Source: Blastochloris sulfoviridis
Lineage (GTDB): Bacteria > Pseudomonadota > Alphaproteobacteria > Rhizobiales > Xanthobacteraceae
Length of the DNA stretch: 64,000 bases
Reading direction: 5' to 3'
Assembly: GCF_008630065.1 (NCBI RefSeq)
Contig: NZ_VWPL01000016.1
Coordinates: 19,083 to 83,082, forward strand
Part shown: one piece after another, positions 19,864 to 30,022 of the stretch
Layout: the number at the start of each line of letters is the position of its first letter
Numbering within the stretch: the first letter of the stretch is position 1
Translations under genes and position numbers: made by a program
The notes under the pieces: generated by a model
What the model was told of the DNA's origin: nothing
The model's input: only the letters and a program-made list of their open reading frames with translations
The model's database searches: none

Positions 19864-21007
19864 CGCGGATCCCGGCTTCGGCGTCTATGTGCATTGGCCG
19901 TTCTGCCTGGCCAAATGCCCCTATTGCGACTTCAACAGCTTCGTCCGCCCGCCGGGCGTCGACGAAGCCGGCTACGCCCGCGCCGTCACCCGCGAGATTG
20001 CCGCCACCGCCCAGCGCATCGGCCGGCGCACCGTGCGCTCGATCTTCCTTGGCGGCGGCACGCCCTCGCTGATGCAGCCGGCCACCGTGGCGGCGGTGCT
20101 GGAGGCGGTCGCCGAGCAGTGGTCGCTCGCCGACGACGTCGAGATCACCATCGAGGCCAACCCGACCTCGGTGGAGGCCGAGCGTTTCCGGGGCTATCGC
20201 GATGCCGGCGTCACCCGCGTCTCGCTCGGCGTGCAGGCGCTGAACGACGCCGACCTCAAGGCGCTCGGCCGCATGCACAGCGCCGCCGAGGCGCTGGCGG
20301 CGCTCGACGTGGCGCAGAGCACCTTCGCGCGCGTGTCGTTCGACCTGATCTATGCCCGCCCCGGCCAGACGGTGGCGGACTGGCAGGCGGAGCTGACCCG
20401 TGCGCTGTCCTTCGGCACCGAGCACCTGTCGGCCTACCAGCTCACCATTGAGGAGGGCACGCCGTTCTTCGCGCTTCAGGCGGCGGGCCGGCTCGCCACG
20501 CCCGATCCGGAGCTTGCGCGCGCGCTGTTCGACCTGACCCAGGTGCTGACCGGTGAGGCGGGCCTGCCGGCCTACGAGGTCTCCAACCACGCCCGGCCCG
20601 GCGCCGAGAGCCGCCACAATTTGATCTATTGGCGCTCGGGCGAATATGCCGGCATCGGCCCCGGCGCCCACAGCCGGCTCATTATCGACGGCCGCCGCCG
20701 GGCGCTCGCCGCCGAGCGCGATCCGGCGGCGTGGCTTAAGCGGATCGAGGCCGGGCAGAGCGGCGCCGTCACCGACGAGGCGCTGAGCCGCGACGAGATC
20801 GGCGACGAGTTCCTGCTGATGGGGCTCCGCCTTGCCGAGGGCATCGACCTCGAGCGCTTCGCGGCGATGTCCGGCCGCAGCCTCGACCCCGCGCGCATCG
20901 CCGACCTCACCGGCTTCGGCTTCATCGAGCGGACCGGCGACCGCCTGCGCGTCACGCCGGCCGGCTTTCCCATTCTCGACGCGGTGGTGGCCGACCTCGC
21001 GGCGTAA
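19850..21007 (+). CDS. hemW: HemW, radical SAM heme chaperone (HemN-like)
   Basis: Member of the coproporphyrinogen oxidase-like radical SAM family; HemW proteins bind heme and an Fe-S cluster and are not themselves CPO enzymes. The protein has 385 aa. The cluster motif is [10 protein letters not shown], followed by [22 protein letters not shown] and [14 protein letters not shown]. HemW, unlike HemN, lacks the extra Cys after CxxxCxxC, and here Asp-Phe follows, consistent with HemW. The C-terminal HemN_C part is complete. The start is GTG at 19850 inside rdgB. It is last in rph-rdgB-hemW. Confidence 0.94.
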   Translation: MCDDDADPGFGVYVHWPFCLAKCPYCDFNSFVRPPGVDEAGYARAVTREIAATAQRIGRRTVRSIFLGGGTPSLMQPATVAAVLEAVAEQWSLADDVEITIEANPTSVEAERFRGYRDAGVTRVSLGVQALNDADLKALGRMHSAAEALAALDVAQSTFARVSFDLIYARPGQTVADWQAELTRALSFGTEHLSAYQLTIEEGTPFFALQAAGRLATPDPELARALFDLTQVLTGEAGLPAYEVSNHARPGAESRHNLIYWRSGEYAGIGPGAHSRLIIDGRRRALAAERDPAAWLKRIEAGQSGAVTDEALSRDEIGDEFLLMGLRLAEGIDLERFAAMSGRSLDPARIADLTGFGFIERTGDRLRVTPAGFPILDAVVADLAA

Positions 21008-21053
21008 TCCCGATTCGTTTGGCAGGATTTCCGGCTGATCGGCTCGCCCTTTC

Positions 21054-21210
21054 TTCCCCTCTCCCCTTGCGGGAGAGGGTGCCGAGCGATCGAAGATCAC
21101 GAGGCGGGTGAGGGGTAAATCTTCCAGCGTTCACCGGTACATACCCCTCACCCGGCTCAACCTCGCTAACGCTCGGTCTCGCCACCCTCTCCCGCAAGGG
21201 GAGAGGGAAG
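21054..21210. repeat. Long palindromic CCCTCTCCC repeat, copy b
   Basis: A 157-bp inverted repeat between the convergent hemW and lpoA-like genes, with outer arms TTCCCCTCTCCCCTTGCGGG and CCCGCAAGGGGAGAGGGAAG. The centre (TAAATCTTCCAGCGTTCACC, then GGTACATA) is nearly the same as in copy d at 42381-42535. A decayed TTTCCGGCTGATCGGCTCG motif sits just before it (21029-21047). Confidence 0.9.
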
Positions 21211-21239
21211 TAAGATTCTCGCCCCTGCGCCTGATGCGA

Positions 21240-22445
21240 TTACGCCGTGGTGAACGAGCGCGGCGAGGGCGAGATGATGCGCGCGGCGCCGTTGCCGATC
21301 TGGTGCACGGCCAGACCGCGCTCGGATGTGCCGTCCGACTTGAAGCGGAAGATGCCGTCGATGCCCGAGAAGCCGGACGGGTTGGTCAGCACGCCCTCCG
21401 AGAAGCGCTGCGCCCCTTGCGTCTTCACCAGCGCCGCCACCAGCGACACCGCGTCGTAGGACAGCGAGGCGGTGCGCACCGGCTCGGATCCGAACTTGGC
21501 GCGGTAGCGCTGGGCGAAGCCGCGGAAGCCGGTATTGTCGGGCGCGGCGTACCAGGCGCCGTTGAATGCCGGGTTGCGGTGGACCGCCGGGTCGTCCCAC
21601 AGGCCGGTGCCGATCAGCACCGTGCGGCTGGTGTCGAGGCCGGTGGCGCGCAACTGGGTGACCACCGCCGCCGCCGCGGTGTGGCCGTCGGGCACAAACA
21701 TGCAGTCGGCCTGCCGGGCCACGGCGCTGACCTGGGCCACCGCCGCGGCCGGGTTGCCGGCGGCGTAGCGGGCGAGCCCGAGCACCCGGCCATTGTTCTT
21801 GGCCACCGCCTGCTGGAACTCGGCCTCCACCACCTGGCCGTAGGCGGTGTCCGGCAGCAGGGCCGCGAACGACTTGCGGCGCTGCTCGGCGGCGTAGCCG
21901 ACGATGCGGTCGACGTCGGAGGCCGGCAGGAAGCTCAGAAGATGGACGCCGCGCGAGGCGACCTGGGCGTCGGTGGAAAACGCGATCACCGGCACCCCGC
22001 GCTGGCGGGCGATCTGGCCGGCCGGGCGCACCGCCACCGCGAACAGCGGGCCGAGGATGATCTCGCAGCCTTCCGAGATCGCCTGTTCGGCGGCCTGCTG
22101 GCCACCCTGGGCCGAGCCGCCGTCATCCTTGACGATCAGCGAGATGTCGGGCGCATTGAATTCGGCGATCGCCAGCTCGGCGGCGTTCTTGAGCGACTGC
22201 GCCGCGGAACCGGCATTGCCGCTCGCCGTCAGCGGCAGGATCAGCCCGACCCGCACCGAGCCGGTGCCGATCGACATCGACGGCTTGCTCTCGGCCGGCC
22301 CGGCCGGCGGCGCATCGCCGAACATGTTGGCGCTCTGGCAGCCGCCGAGCGTGGCCGACACCCCGATGCCCGCGCCCAGGCCGGCCAGCCGCAGCGCGGT
22401 GCGGCGCGATAGCGTTCCGTCCTCAGCGCGCTTCGGCGTGCGCAT
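21240..22445 (-). CDS. LpoA-like penicillin-binding protein activator lipoprotein
   Basis: A 401-aa secreted lipoprotein. The N-terminus has an RR-containing signal (LSRRTALRLAGLGAG) and a lipobox-like TLGGC with the lipid-modified Cys at about 36. The rest is a type I periplasmic binding fold (RVGLILPLTASGNAGSAAQSL, ILGPLFAVAVRPAGQIARQR, YGQVVEAEFQQAV). This matches the LppC/LpoA (YraM) family that activates PBP1A in E. coli. The neighbours support this: rsmI (yraL) and yraN lie directly opposite, as in the E. coli yraL-lpoA-yraN cluster. The start ATG at 22445 has GGAG upstream. A branched-chain amino-acid binding protein is the alternative fold-level reading. Confidence 0.82.
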   Translation of the reverse strand: MRTPKRAEDGTLSRRTALRLAGLGAGIGVSATLGGCQSANMFGDAPPAGPAESKPSMSIGTGSVRVGLILPLTASGNAGSAAQSLKNAAELAIAEFNAPDISLIVKDDGGSAQGGQQAAEQAISEGCEIILGPLFAVAVRPAGQIARQRGVPVIAFSTDAQVASRGVHLLSFLPASDVDRIVGYAAEQRRKSFAALLPDTAYGQVVEAEFQQAVAKNNGRVLGLARYAAGNPAAAVAQVSAVARQADCMFVPDGHTAAAAVVTQLRATGLDTSRTVLIGTGLWDDPAVHRNPAFNGAWYAAPDNTGFRGFAQRYRAKFGSEPVRTASLSYDAVSLVAALVKTQGAQRFSEGVLTNPSGFSGIDGIFRFKSDGTSERGLAVHQIGNGAARIISPSPRSFTTA

Positions 22446-22535
22446 TCCCACTGCTCCGCAATTGGCGATTCCCGTTCTCAGGGTGCGATCGCCACAGATT
22501 TCTGTCAAAACGACGCCTGGGAGACATCCGTAAAG

Positions 22536-23475
<940 letters not shown>

Positions 23476-23483
<8 letters not shown>

Positions 23484-24027
23484 GCACCGACCGGTCCGCC
23501 CGCCGCGCACGCTGGTCAAGCCCGGCGACATCAAGGCGAAGATCGCCGCCGAGCGCGAACAGGCCAAGCGCGCGCAGATGCCGGCCGGCCCCCCGGCTGT
23601 GGCGGTGGAGCCCGCGCCCGACTCCGAACCCGTCTTGCCGTCCACCGAGGCGGCGCGCCAGCCCTCGCCGGAACGGCAGATCGCCCACCGCTTCGGCCTG
23701 TCGGCCGAGAGCGTCGCCGCGGTGCTGCTGGTCAGCAAGGGGTTTTGCATTCTCGCGCGGCGCTGGCGCTCGTCCTGCGGCGAGGTCGACATCGTGGCGC
23801 GCGACCGCTCGACGCTGATCTTCGTCGAGGTGAAGGCGCGCCGCCACCTCGACGATGCCGCCTATGCGCTCGATGTCCGTCAGCGCCGGCGCATCGCCAC
23901 CGCCGCCGCGCTGTGGCTGGCGCGCCGGCCCGACCACGCCCGGCTGAACGTGCGCTTCGACGTGGTGCTGGTGGCGCCGCACGCTCTGCCGCGGCATATC
24001 CCCGCCGCCTTCGATTGTGATGGATGA
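23476..24027 (+). CDS. yraN: YraN family protein (UPF0102, nuclease-fold)
   Basis: A 183-aa protein whose C-terminal 115 residues match Yra[22 protein letters not shown] carries the D-(x)n-ExK layout of the PD-(D/E)XK nuclease superfamily, followed by [18 protein letters not shown] and RFDVVLV. The role is uncertain; homologues are linked to Holliday-junction or RNA metabolism only by fold. The first 65 residues are a charged, Pro/Ala-rich extension not found in most YraN proteins. An alternative start further in cannot be excluded. It overlaps rsmI by 8 bp and precedes gshB. Confidence 0.88.
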
Positions 24028-24031
24028 GACG

Positions 24032-24988
24032 ATGAGCCTACGCGTCGCCGTGCAGATGGACCCGATCGAGCGGATCAGCATCCGCGGCGATTCCACCTTC
24101 GCGCTGCTCCTGGAGGCGCAGGCCCGCGGCCATGCACTCCATTACTATACGCCCGACCGGCTGGCGCTGGTCGACGGCCGGGTGTTCGCCACGGTGCAGA
24201 AGCTCGCGGTGCGCGACGTCGCGGGCGACCATGTCACGCTCGGCGCGGCGGAGCGCATCGAGCTTTCGACCCTCGACGTCATATTGATGCGCCAGGATCC
24301 GCCCTTCGACCTCGCTTATATCAGCGCGACGCACCTTCTGGAGCGCATCCACCCGGCGACGCTGGTGGTCAACGACCCGGCCTCGGTGCGCAACGCGCCC
24401 GAGAAGATGTTCGTCACCGAGTTTCCCGAGCTGATGCCGCCGACCCTGATCAGCCGCGACCGCGACGAGATCGCTGCCTTCCGCGCCCGCCACGGCGAGG
24501 TGGTGATGAAGCCGCTCTACGGCCATGGCGGCGCCGCGGTGTTCCGCCTCGGCGTGCGCGACCCCAATTTCGGCTCGTTCTACGACATGTTCGCCGCCAC
24601 CTTCCGCGAGCCGTGGGTGACGCAGGCCTTCCTGCCGCAGGTGGCGGCGGGCGACAAGCGCATCATCCTGGTCGATGGCGAGGCGGCGGGCGCCGTCAAC
24701 CGCGTGCCGCAGCCCGACGACATCCGCTCCAACATGGTGCGCGGCGGGGCGGCGGCGGCGACCGAGCTGACGGCGCGCGAGCGCGAGATCTGCGCCACCA
24801 TCGGCCCGGCGCTGAAGGCGCGCGGCCTAGTGTTCGTCGGCATCGACGTGATCGACGGCTTCCTCACCGAGATCAACGTGACGTCTCCAACGGGAATCCG
24901 CGCCATCCGGTCGCTGGGCGGGCCGGACCTCGCCCGGCGCATCTGGGACGCCATCGAGGCCAAAAGATCTCATACGGTTTCCGGTTGA
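24032..24988 (+). CDS. gshB: Glutathione synthetase
   Basis: ATP-grasp ligase that adds glycine to gamma-glutamylcysteine. The protein has 318 aa from the ATG at 24032 ([20 protein letters not shown]), matching family N-termini; an upstream GTG (24017) and ATG (24020) are less likely. Motifs: [28 protein letters not shown] (ATP-grasp loop), [41 protein letters not shown]. The last residues SHTVSG and the stop codon are encoded by a palindromic repeat that begins inside the gene; the family would normally end near WDAIEAK. Confidence 0.96.
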   Translation: MSLRVAVQMDPIERISIRGDSTFALLLEAQARGHALHYYTPDRLALVDGRVFATVQKLAVRDVAGDHVTLGAAERIELSTLDVILMRQDPPFDLAYISATHLLERIHPATLVVNDPASVRNAPEKMFVTEFPELMPPTLISRDRDEIAAFRARHGEVVMKPLYGHGGAAVFRLGVRDPNFGSFYDMFAATFREPWVTQAFLPQVAAGDKRIILVDGEAAGAVNRVPQPDDIRSNMVRGGAAAATELTAREREICATIGPALKARGLVFVGIDVIDGFLTEINVTSPTGIRAIRSLGGPDLARRIWDAIEAKRSHTVSG

Positions 24989-25094
24989 TCCCTTCGGGAT
25001 ACCGGAAACAGTCTCGCCGAAAACCCCTTGTTCGATAACGGGATTTTCGGCGATCGGAATACGGTTCTCCGGCTTGATCAGCCGGAAACCGTAT
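24971..25094. repeat. Composite palindromic repeat, TTTCCGG family, copy b
   Basis: Three hairpins fill the gap between convergent gshB and the outer-membrane gene. They are GGTTTCCGGT-TGATCCC (from 24976) with GGGAT-ACCGGAAAC; CGCCGAAAACCCC (from 25015) with GGGATTTTCGGCG (ends 25052); and ATACGGTTCTCCGGCT with AGCCGGAAACCGTAT (ends 25094). The order is inverted relative to 15541-15657. The repeat encodes the gshB C-terminus and stop, and its right end touches the stop of the opposite gene. Confidence 0.88.
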
Positions 25095-25732
25095 CAGAAT
25101 TTATAGTTGAGGCCGACGCGCAGCAGGTCCACCCCGCTCTTGTAGGTGGAGGGCTCGGAGCCGGCGCCGACATCGCGGAAGCTGCCGAAATCCAGGCGCA
25201 GATACTCGATGCGCGCCGAGACGTTGCCGGCGAGCGCCGTCTCCGCGCCGCCGCCCGCGACCCAGCCGGTACGCGCCACCGCCAGCACGTCGCCGCTGCC
25301 CTGGTCGAGGGCGAAGCCGCCGGTGCCGTAGAACAGGACGCCGCCGAGATCCTGGCCGGCGCGGCCGCGCAGCGAGCTCCAGCCGCCGCCGAACGCGCTG
25401 CGATAGGTCTGTCCGTCCCAGATGCTGCGGCCGGACTCGGGGCCGCCGCCCGCCGCGTCGAAGCTGGTGTCGCCCTCGACGCCGACCATCAGCGCGCCGA
25501 ACTGGAGGTCGTAGCCGGCGCCGCTGCTGCCCTGGAACGTCCACCCGGTGGCGCGGCCGGTGATCGCCGGCTCGTCCTGGTGGCTTCGGGCTTCTTGGGT
25601 TGACTGGATCGACTGGGCGTCCTGGATCGACTGGGCGTTTTGGGCCGCCGGGCGTTGCGGCAGCTCGGCCGCCTGCCCGATATGCACTGCTGCGACCAGC
25701 AAACTGGCCGCCGCAAGGCTTGGTCTGACCAT
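25094..25732 (-). CDS. Outer-membrane beta-barrel protein (Omp25/OmpA-like porin family)
   Basis: A 212-aa protein with an N-terminal signal peptide (MVRPSLAAASLLVAAVHIGQ, cleavage near QAA). A Gln/Ser-rich linker with AQSIQD/AQSIQS repeats (18-bp tandem DNA repeat at 25604-25639) follows. The barrel has alternating hydrophobic strands, GWTFQGSSGAGYDLQFGALMVGVEGD, GRAGQDLGGVLFYGTGGFAL, TGWVAGGGAETALAGNVSARIEYL, and the C-terminal strand VDLLRVGLNYKF ends in the aromatic residue needed for outer-membrane insertion. The ATG at 25732 has GGGGGAAA upstream. Structural role or porin; substrate unknown. Confidence 0.82.
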   Translation of the reverse strand: MVRPSLAAASLLVAAVHIGQAAELPQRPAAQNAQSIQDAQSIQSTQEARSHQDEPAITGRATGWTFQGSSGAGYDLQFGALMVGVEGDTSFDAAGGGPESGRSIWDGQTYRSAFGGGWSSLRGRAGQDLGGVLFYGTGGFALDQGSGDVLAVARTGWVAGGGAETALAGNVSARIEYLRLDFGSFRDVGAGSEPSTYKSGVDLLRVGLNYKF

Positions 25733-25959
25733 GCCGGTTTCCCCCTGCCTCGCCGGATACGGTTTCCGCGCGATCCCGTCGGAATCACGGAAACGCGCCT
25801 CTACCGTACCGTCAGAACGTGCCGTGGGCGAAGCCATAAAATAGGCCACGCAAAGCCGGCAATAATTCGACCGATCGCCGCGTCGCCGGCGATGTTCCGT
25901 CATTGTTCTTGCGCGGGCCGACAACCGCGCGCTACTGTTGCGCGAATGCGGGGGCGGGC

Positions 25960-27498
25960 ATGGTCCAGCGTGCGGCGACGGTGGCGTTCCAGGGCGTTGA
26001 GGCGGTGCCGGTCGACGTCCAGGTCCAGGTGGCGCCGGGGCTGCCGGCGTTCAACGTCGTCGGCCTTGCCGACAAGGCGGTGTCGGAGGCGCGCGAGCGG
26101 GTGCGTGCGGCGCTGATCGCCTCGGGCCTCGCTTTGCCGGCGCGCCGCATCACCGTCAACCTCGCCCCGGCCGACCTGCCCAAGGAGGGCTCGCACTACG
26201 ACCTGCCGATCGCGCTGGCCCTGATGGCGGCGATCGGCGCGATTCCGTCCGATGCGCTCGACGGCTTCTCGGTGGTGGGGGAATTGGCGCTCGACGGCCG
26301 CATCGCCCAGGTCTCCGGCGTGCTGCCGGCGGCGATCGCCGCCAATGCGAGCGGCCGCGGCCTGATCTGCCCCGGCGCCTGCGGCCCGGAGGCGGCGTGG
26401 GCCAGCCCGGACATGGAGATCCTGGCGCCCGCCTCGCTGATCCAGCTCGCCAATCACTTCAAGGGCACGCAGGTGCTGGCGCGGCCCCGCCCGCAGGTGG
26501 TCTCGCCCACCACGCCGCTGCCGGATCTCGCCGACATCAAGGGCCAGGAGAGCGCCAAGCGGGCGCTGGAGATCGCCGCGGCCGGCGGCCACAACCTGTT
26601 GATGGTCGGCCCGCCCGGCGCCGGAAAATCGATGCTGGCGGCCCGCCTGCCCTCGATCCTGCCGCCGCTGACGCCGGCCGAGCTGCTCGACGTGTCGATG
26701 GTGATGAGCGTCGCCGGCGAGCTTTCGGGCGGCGCGCTGACCGACCGGCGGCCGTTCCGCGCGCCGCACCACTCGGCCTCGATGGCGGCGCTGGTCGGCG
26801 GTGGCCTCAGGGCCCGGCCCGGCGAGGTGTCGCTCGCCCACAAGGGCGTGCTGTTCCTCGACGAATTGCCGGAGTTCCAGCCGCAGGTGCTCGATTCGCT
26901 GCGCCAGCCGATCGAGACCGGCGAGGTGGTGATCGCCCGCGCCAACCACCGCGTCACCTACCCCGCCCGCTTCATGCTGGTGGCGGCGATGAACCCGTGC
27001 CGCTGCGGCGAGGCCGATACGCCGGGCTACACCTGCCGGCGCGGTCCCAACGCGCGCTGCAAGGCCGACTACCAGAGCCGGCTGTCGGGCCCGCTGCTCG
27101 ACCGCATCGACCTCACCATCCAGGTGGCGGCGGTCACCGCCGCCGACCTGGTGCAGCCCGCCCCCTCCGAGGGCAGCAAGGAGGTGGCGGCGCGCGTCGC
27201 GGCCGCGCGGGCGCGGCAGGCGGAGCGCTTCGCCGCGCTCGGCCAGCCGCACCTCCTCACCAATGCCGAGGCGGCCGGCCCGCTGCTCGACGAGATCACC
27301 CGCCCGGATGCCGCGGGGCTGGCGCTGCTGCGCGAGGCGGCGGAAAACCTGCGGCTCACCGCCCGCGGCTATCACCGGGTGCTGAAGGTGGCCCGCACCA
27401 TTGCCGATCTCGACGGCGCCGAGACGGTGGGCCGCCGGCATCTGGCCGAGGCGCTGTCCTACCGGGCTGCGGCCGACCGCGCGGCGCAGGCGGCGTAA
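25960..27498 (+). CDS. comM: YifB/ComM family Mg-chelatase-like AAA ATPase
   Basis: A 512-aa hexameric AAA+ ATPase; ComM homologues drive branch migration during natural transformation. The N-terminal ATP-independent domain has VQVQVAPGLPAFNVVGLADKAVSEARERVRAAL-type segments and HYDLPIALALMAAIG. The AAA core has GPPGAGKSMLAARLP (Walker A), GVLFLDELPEF (Walker B) and ARFMLVAAMNPCRCG with the Cys-rich insertion CRCGEADTPGYTCRRGPNARC. The C-terminal RGYHRVLKVARTIADLDG is the Mg-chelatase lid. The start is taken at ATG 25960 (MVQRAATVAFQG). The neighbours do not indicate a transformation locus. Confidence 0.93.
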   Translation: MVQRAATVAFQGVEAVPVDVQVQVAPGLPAFNVVGLADKAVSEARERVRAALIASGLALPARRITVNLAPADLPKEGSHYDLPIALALMAAIGAIPSDALDGFSVVGELALDGRIAQVSGVLPAAIAANASGRGLICPGACGPEAAWASPDMEILAPASLIQLANHFKGTQVLARPRPQVVSPTTPLPDLADIKGQESAKRALEIAAAGGHNLLMVGPPGAGKSMLAARLPSILPPLTPAELLDVSMVMSVAGELSGGALTDRRPFRAPHHSASMAALVGGGLRARPGEVSLAHKGVLFLDELPEFQPQVLDSLRQPIETGEVVIARANHRVTYPARFMLVAAMNPCRCGEADTPGYTCRRGPNARCKADYQSRLSGPLLDRIDLTIQVAAVTAADLVQPAPSEGSKEVAARVAAARARQAERFAALGQPHLLTNAEAAGPLLDEITRPDAAGLALLREAAENLRLTARGYHRVLKVARTIADLDGAETVGRRHLAEALSYRAAADRAAQAA

Positions 27499-27763
27499 TC
27501 GGGTTTCCGACTGAGCCCATCGGAACGGCCGCTGGCCGGGAGCGCCCCTTATCTCCCCTCCCCCCGCGCGCTGCGCGAGCGGTGGGGAGGGGTCGGAGTT
27601 GGCCCGGACAGTTCTGTTGAGCCCCATCCCGCCGGCCGTTTACCGCGCCCTAACCATCGCGCCATGTTGGCCCGCCGAAGCGGGGCCGGCCTGCCGCCTC
27701 GACACCTCCGGGCAAGCTTCCTCCGTCACCGTTATGGGAAATCTAGAACGCCCGAGGTCTGCC
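27499..27763. other. Spacer with decayed repeats before the hybrid kinase gene
   Basis: Directly after the comM stop comes GGGTTTCCGACTGAGCCCATCGG (27504-27526), a decayed TTTCCGG motif. A hairpin follows: CTCCCCTCCCCCCGC (27554-27568) with GCGGTGGGGAGGGG-type arms ending near 27596. The remaining stretch has no gene that I can recognise. Confidence 0.5.
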
Positions 27764-29623
27764 ATGCTCGACACGCCCGATGCCGCCTATGCCCTGACCG
27801 GCGTGGCGGCGCTCCTGGCCCTGGCGCTGCTGCTGGTGATCGGCGCGCTGGCGGTGTCCCGCGCCGCGCTGAGGCGCCGCGCGGCGGTCCAGGCGCAGAC
27901 CATCGCCGGCCTGACCCAGCGGCTGGCGCTCGCCGAGCACGCCGCCCAATCCGGCGAGACCCAATCCGGCGAGACCCAGACCGGCGAGACCCAAGCGGGC
28001 CAGAGCCGATCCGGCGAGACCGCGCCCGCCGCGCCCGAGCTCATCCTCGCCCAGCTCGCCGACGCCCGCGAGCGCGCGGAGGCCGCGAGCCGCGCCAAGA
28101 GCCGGTTCCTCGCCATCGTCAGCCACGAGGTGCGCACGCCGCTCAACGGCATCCTCGGCATGGCCGACCTCCTGCTCGACACCGCGCTGACGCCGGAGCA
28201 GCGCAGCTACACCGCGGCGGTGAAGACCTCCGGCGAGGCGCTGCTCGGCCTGATCGAGGAGATCCTCGACTTCTCCAAGATCGAGGCCGGCCGGCTCGAC
28301 CTGCAGGAGACCGCCTTCGACCCCGGCCGGCTGGTGGCGGAGATCGTCGAGCTTCTGGCGCCGCGCGCCCAGGCCAAGGAGATCGAGCTGGTCGCCGACC
28401 TCGACGACGCCCTGCCGCGCCGCGTGCTGGGCGACCCGGCCCGCCTGCGCCAGGTGCTGCTCAATCTGATCGGCAATGCCGTGAAGTTCACCGAGGCCGG
28501 CGGGGTGAGCGTGGCGGTGGCGCCCGCCGAGGGCGGCAGGCTGGCGTTCAGGATCGCCGACACCGGCCCCGGCGTCGCGCCGCAGGACCGCGCCCGCATC
28601 TTCGCCGAGTTCGAGCAGGCCGACGTCACCGCCACCCGCCGGCACGGCGGCGCCGGGCTCGGCCTCGCCATCGCCGAGCGCATCGTGCGCGGCATGGGCG
28701 GCTCGATCGCGCTGGAGAGCGAGGCCGGCCGGGGGTCCATCTTCTCGTTCGCGCTGGCGCTGCCGGCGCTGGCCGAGGCCGATCCGGCGGCGTGGCCCGA
28801 CCTCACCGGCCAGACCTGCCTGGTGATCAGCGAGTCGCCGGTGCTGGGGCCGATCCTGCGCACCCGCCTTGCCGCGTGGGGTGCCGCGTCCACCCTGGCG
28901 CCCGACGCCATGACCGCCGGCCTGGTGCTGCGGGAACGCACCTGGGATGCGGTGATCGTCGACCGCGGCATCGGGCTGGAGGCGGCGATGGCGCTGGGCG
29001 CCGCCGCGCGCCCCTGGGCCGGCCGCCGCATCGTGCTGGTGAGCCCGGCCGAGCGGGACGACCTCGCCAGCCTGCAGCAGGCGGGCTACGACGTCTATCT
29101 GGTCAAGCCGGTGCGGCCGGCCTCGCTGGCCGAGCGCCTGCGGCCGGGCCTGCCGAGCGTGGCGGCCCCGGCGATCCAGCCGGCCGATGCCCTGCCCGGG
29201 CTCGCGCCGCCGGAGCCGGAGGTCCGGCTGTCGGTGCTGGTGGCCGAGGACAACGACATCAACGCCTTCCTGGCGCGGGTCATGCTGACCAAGCTCGGCC
29301 ACCGGGTCGAGGTGGTGGGCGACGGCGAGGCGGCGGTGGCGGCGGTGGCCGAGGCGCATCGCGTCGGGGCGCCGTTCGACCTGGTGCTGATGGACGTGCA
29401 GCTGCCGCGCCTCGACGGGCTGGAGGCGGCGCGCCGCATCCGGGCGCTTGGCGAGGCGGGGCATGTGCCGATCATCGCGCTCACCGCCAACGCCTTCGCC
29501 GAGGACCGGCGCGAGGCCGAAAGCGCCGGCATGGACGGCTTCCTCACCAAGCCGCTCGACGCCGACGGGCTGAAGAGCGTGCTGGCGGACGCCGGCGGCG
29601 CCCGGCCCGCCGAAGTGGCGTGA
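27764..29623 (+). CDS. Hybrid sensor histidine kinase / response regulator
   Basis: A 619-aa membrane-anchored kinase. One N-terminal transmembrane helix ([19 protein letters not shown]) is followed by a 5 x 5-residue repeat (SGETQ type) and a short coiled coil. The kinase core follows: H-box [21 protein letters not shown]-box [12 protein letters not shown]1 ADTGPGVAP, and G2 [14 protein letters not shown] degenerate receiver-like segment (about residues 350-455) is followed by a true C-terminal receiver domain with [10 protein letters not shown] and the phospho-acceptor Asp in [14 protein letters not shown]. There is no recognisable input domain. The start is ATG 27764 with GAGG upstream. 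Its targets are unknown. Confidence 0.9.
   Translation: MLDTPDAAYALTGVAALLALALLLVIGALAVSRAALRRRAAVQAQTIAGLTQRLALAEHAAQSGETQSGETQTGETQAGQSRSGETAPAAPELILAQLADARERAEAASRAKSRFLAIVSHEVRTPLNGILGMADLLLDTALTPEQRSYTAAVKTSGEALLGLIEEILDFSKIEAGRLDLQETAFDPGRLVAEIVELLAPRAQAKEIELVADLDDALPRRVLGDPARLRQVLLNLIGNAVKFTEAGGVSVAVAPAEGGRLAFRIADTGPGVAPQDRARIFAEFEQADVTATRRHGGAGLGLAIAERIVRGMGGSIALESEAGRGSIFSFALALPALAEADPAAWPDLTGQTCLVISESPVLGPILRTRLAAWGAASTLAPDAMTAGLVLRERTWDAVIVDRGIGLEAAMALGAAARPWAGRRIVLVSPAERDDLASLQQAGYDVYLVKPVRPASLAERLRPGLPSVAAPAIQPADALPGLAPPEPEVRLSVLVAEDNDINAFLARVMLTKLGHRVEVVGDGEAAVAAVAEAHRVGAPFDLVLMDVQLPRLDGLEAARRIRALGEAGHVPIIALTANAFAEDRREAESAGMDGFLTKPLDADGLKSVLADAGGARPAEVA
27947..28021 (+). repeat. 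Five 15-bp tandem units inside the hybrid kinase gene
   Basis: Five direct 15-bp units (27947-27961, 27962-27976, 27977-27991, 27992-28006, 28007-28021; consensus CAATCCGGCGAGACC), the first two identical. They encode a QSGET-type linker between the membrane helix and the kinase core. Confidence 0.92.
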
Positions 29624-30022
29624 TACGGTTTCCGTCTGAGTCCCTCGGGATCGGACGGGCACCTCCGGGCGCGTGGTTCGACTGAGTTAACCCCACCCGG
29701 CGCCTTCGGCGCCACCCTCCCCGAAGATCGGGGAGGGAAAGAAGAGCGCGACAGTTCCGGCTCTTGTCCCTCCTCCGCGAAGCGGGGGAGGGAGCCCGAG
29801 CGCAAGCTCGGGCGGGTGGGGGTGGAGGCGGCCGGCCGCACCCCGCCCGGTTGTCACGGAACTGTCCGACACCTATGTTCTAACCGTCGTATTGAGATGC
29901 TTCAGTGACGGTTCGCCGTGATTCGCCCGATTGCGTGTCGGGGCGGGCGATCAACAATGGCTGATCGAAAAAGGTCGGCACGTCCACGGCTGCCGTCGCG
30001 AAATGCCGGGTGGGGAGACGTC
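29624..30022. other. Repeat-rich spacer between hybrid kinase and OlsB-like genes
   Basis: Immediately after the kinase stop: TACGGTTTCCGTCTGAGTCC then CTCGGGATCGGA, a decayed TTTCCGG motif. From 29688 to 29831 several hairpins occur: GGCGCCTTCGGCGCC (29700-29714), CTCCCCGA-AGA-TCGGGGAG, CCTCCTCCGC/GCGGGGGAGG and CCCGAGCGCAAGCTCGGG, resembling the CCCTCTCCC repeat family but with other arms. A GACAGTTCC at about 29748 is mirrored by GGAACTGTC near 29861. No gene is recognised. Confidence 0.55.

Noticed and set aside
19850..21007. Anaerobic coproporphyrinogen oxidase HemN
   Set aside because: The cluster motif is followed by Asp-Phe and lacks the extra Cys of HemN, and the rdgB-hemW order is the standard HemW context.
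25960..27498. Natural transformation locus around comM
   Set aside because: No comEA, comEC, dprA or pilus genes are adjacent; YifB/ComM proteins are widespread outside competence loci.
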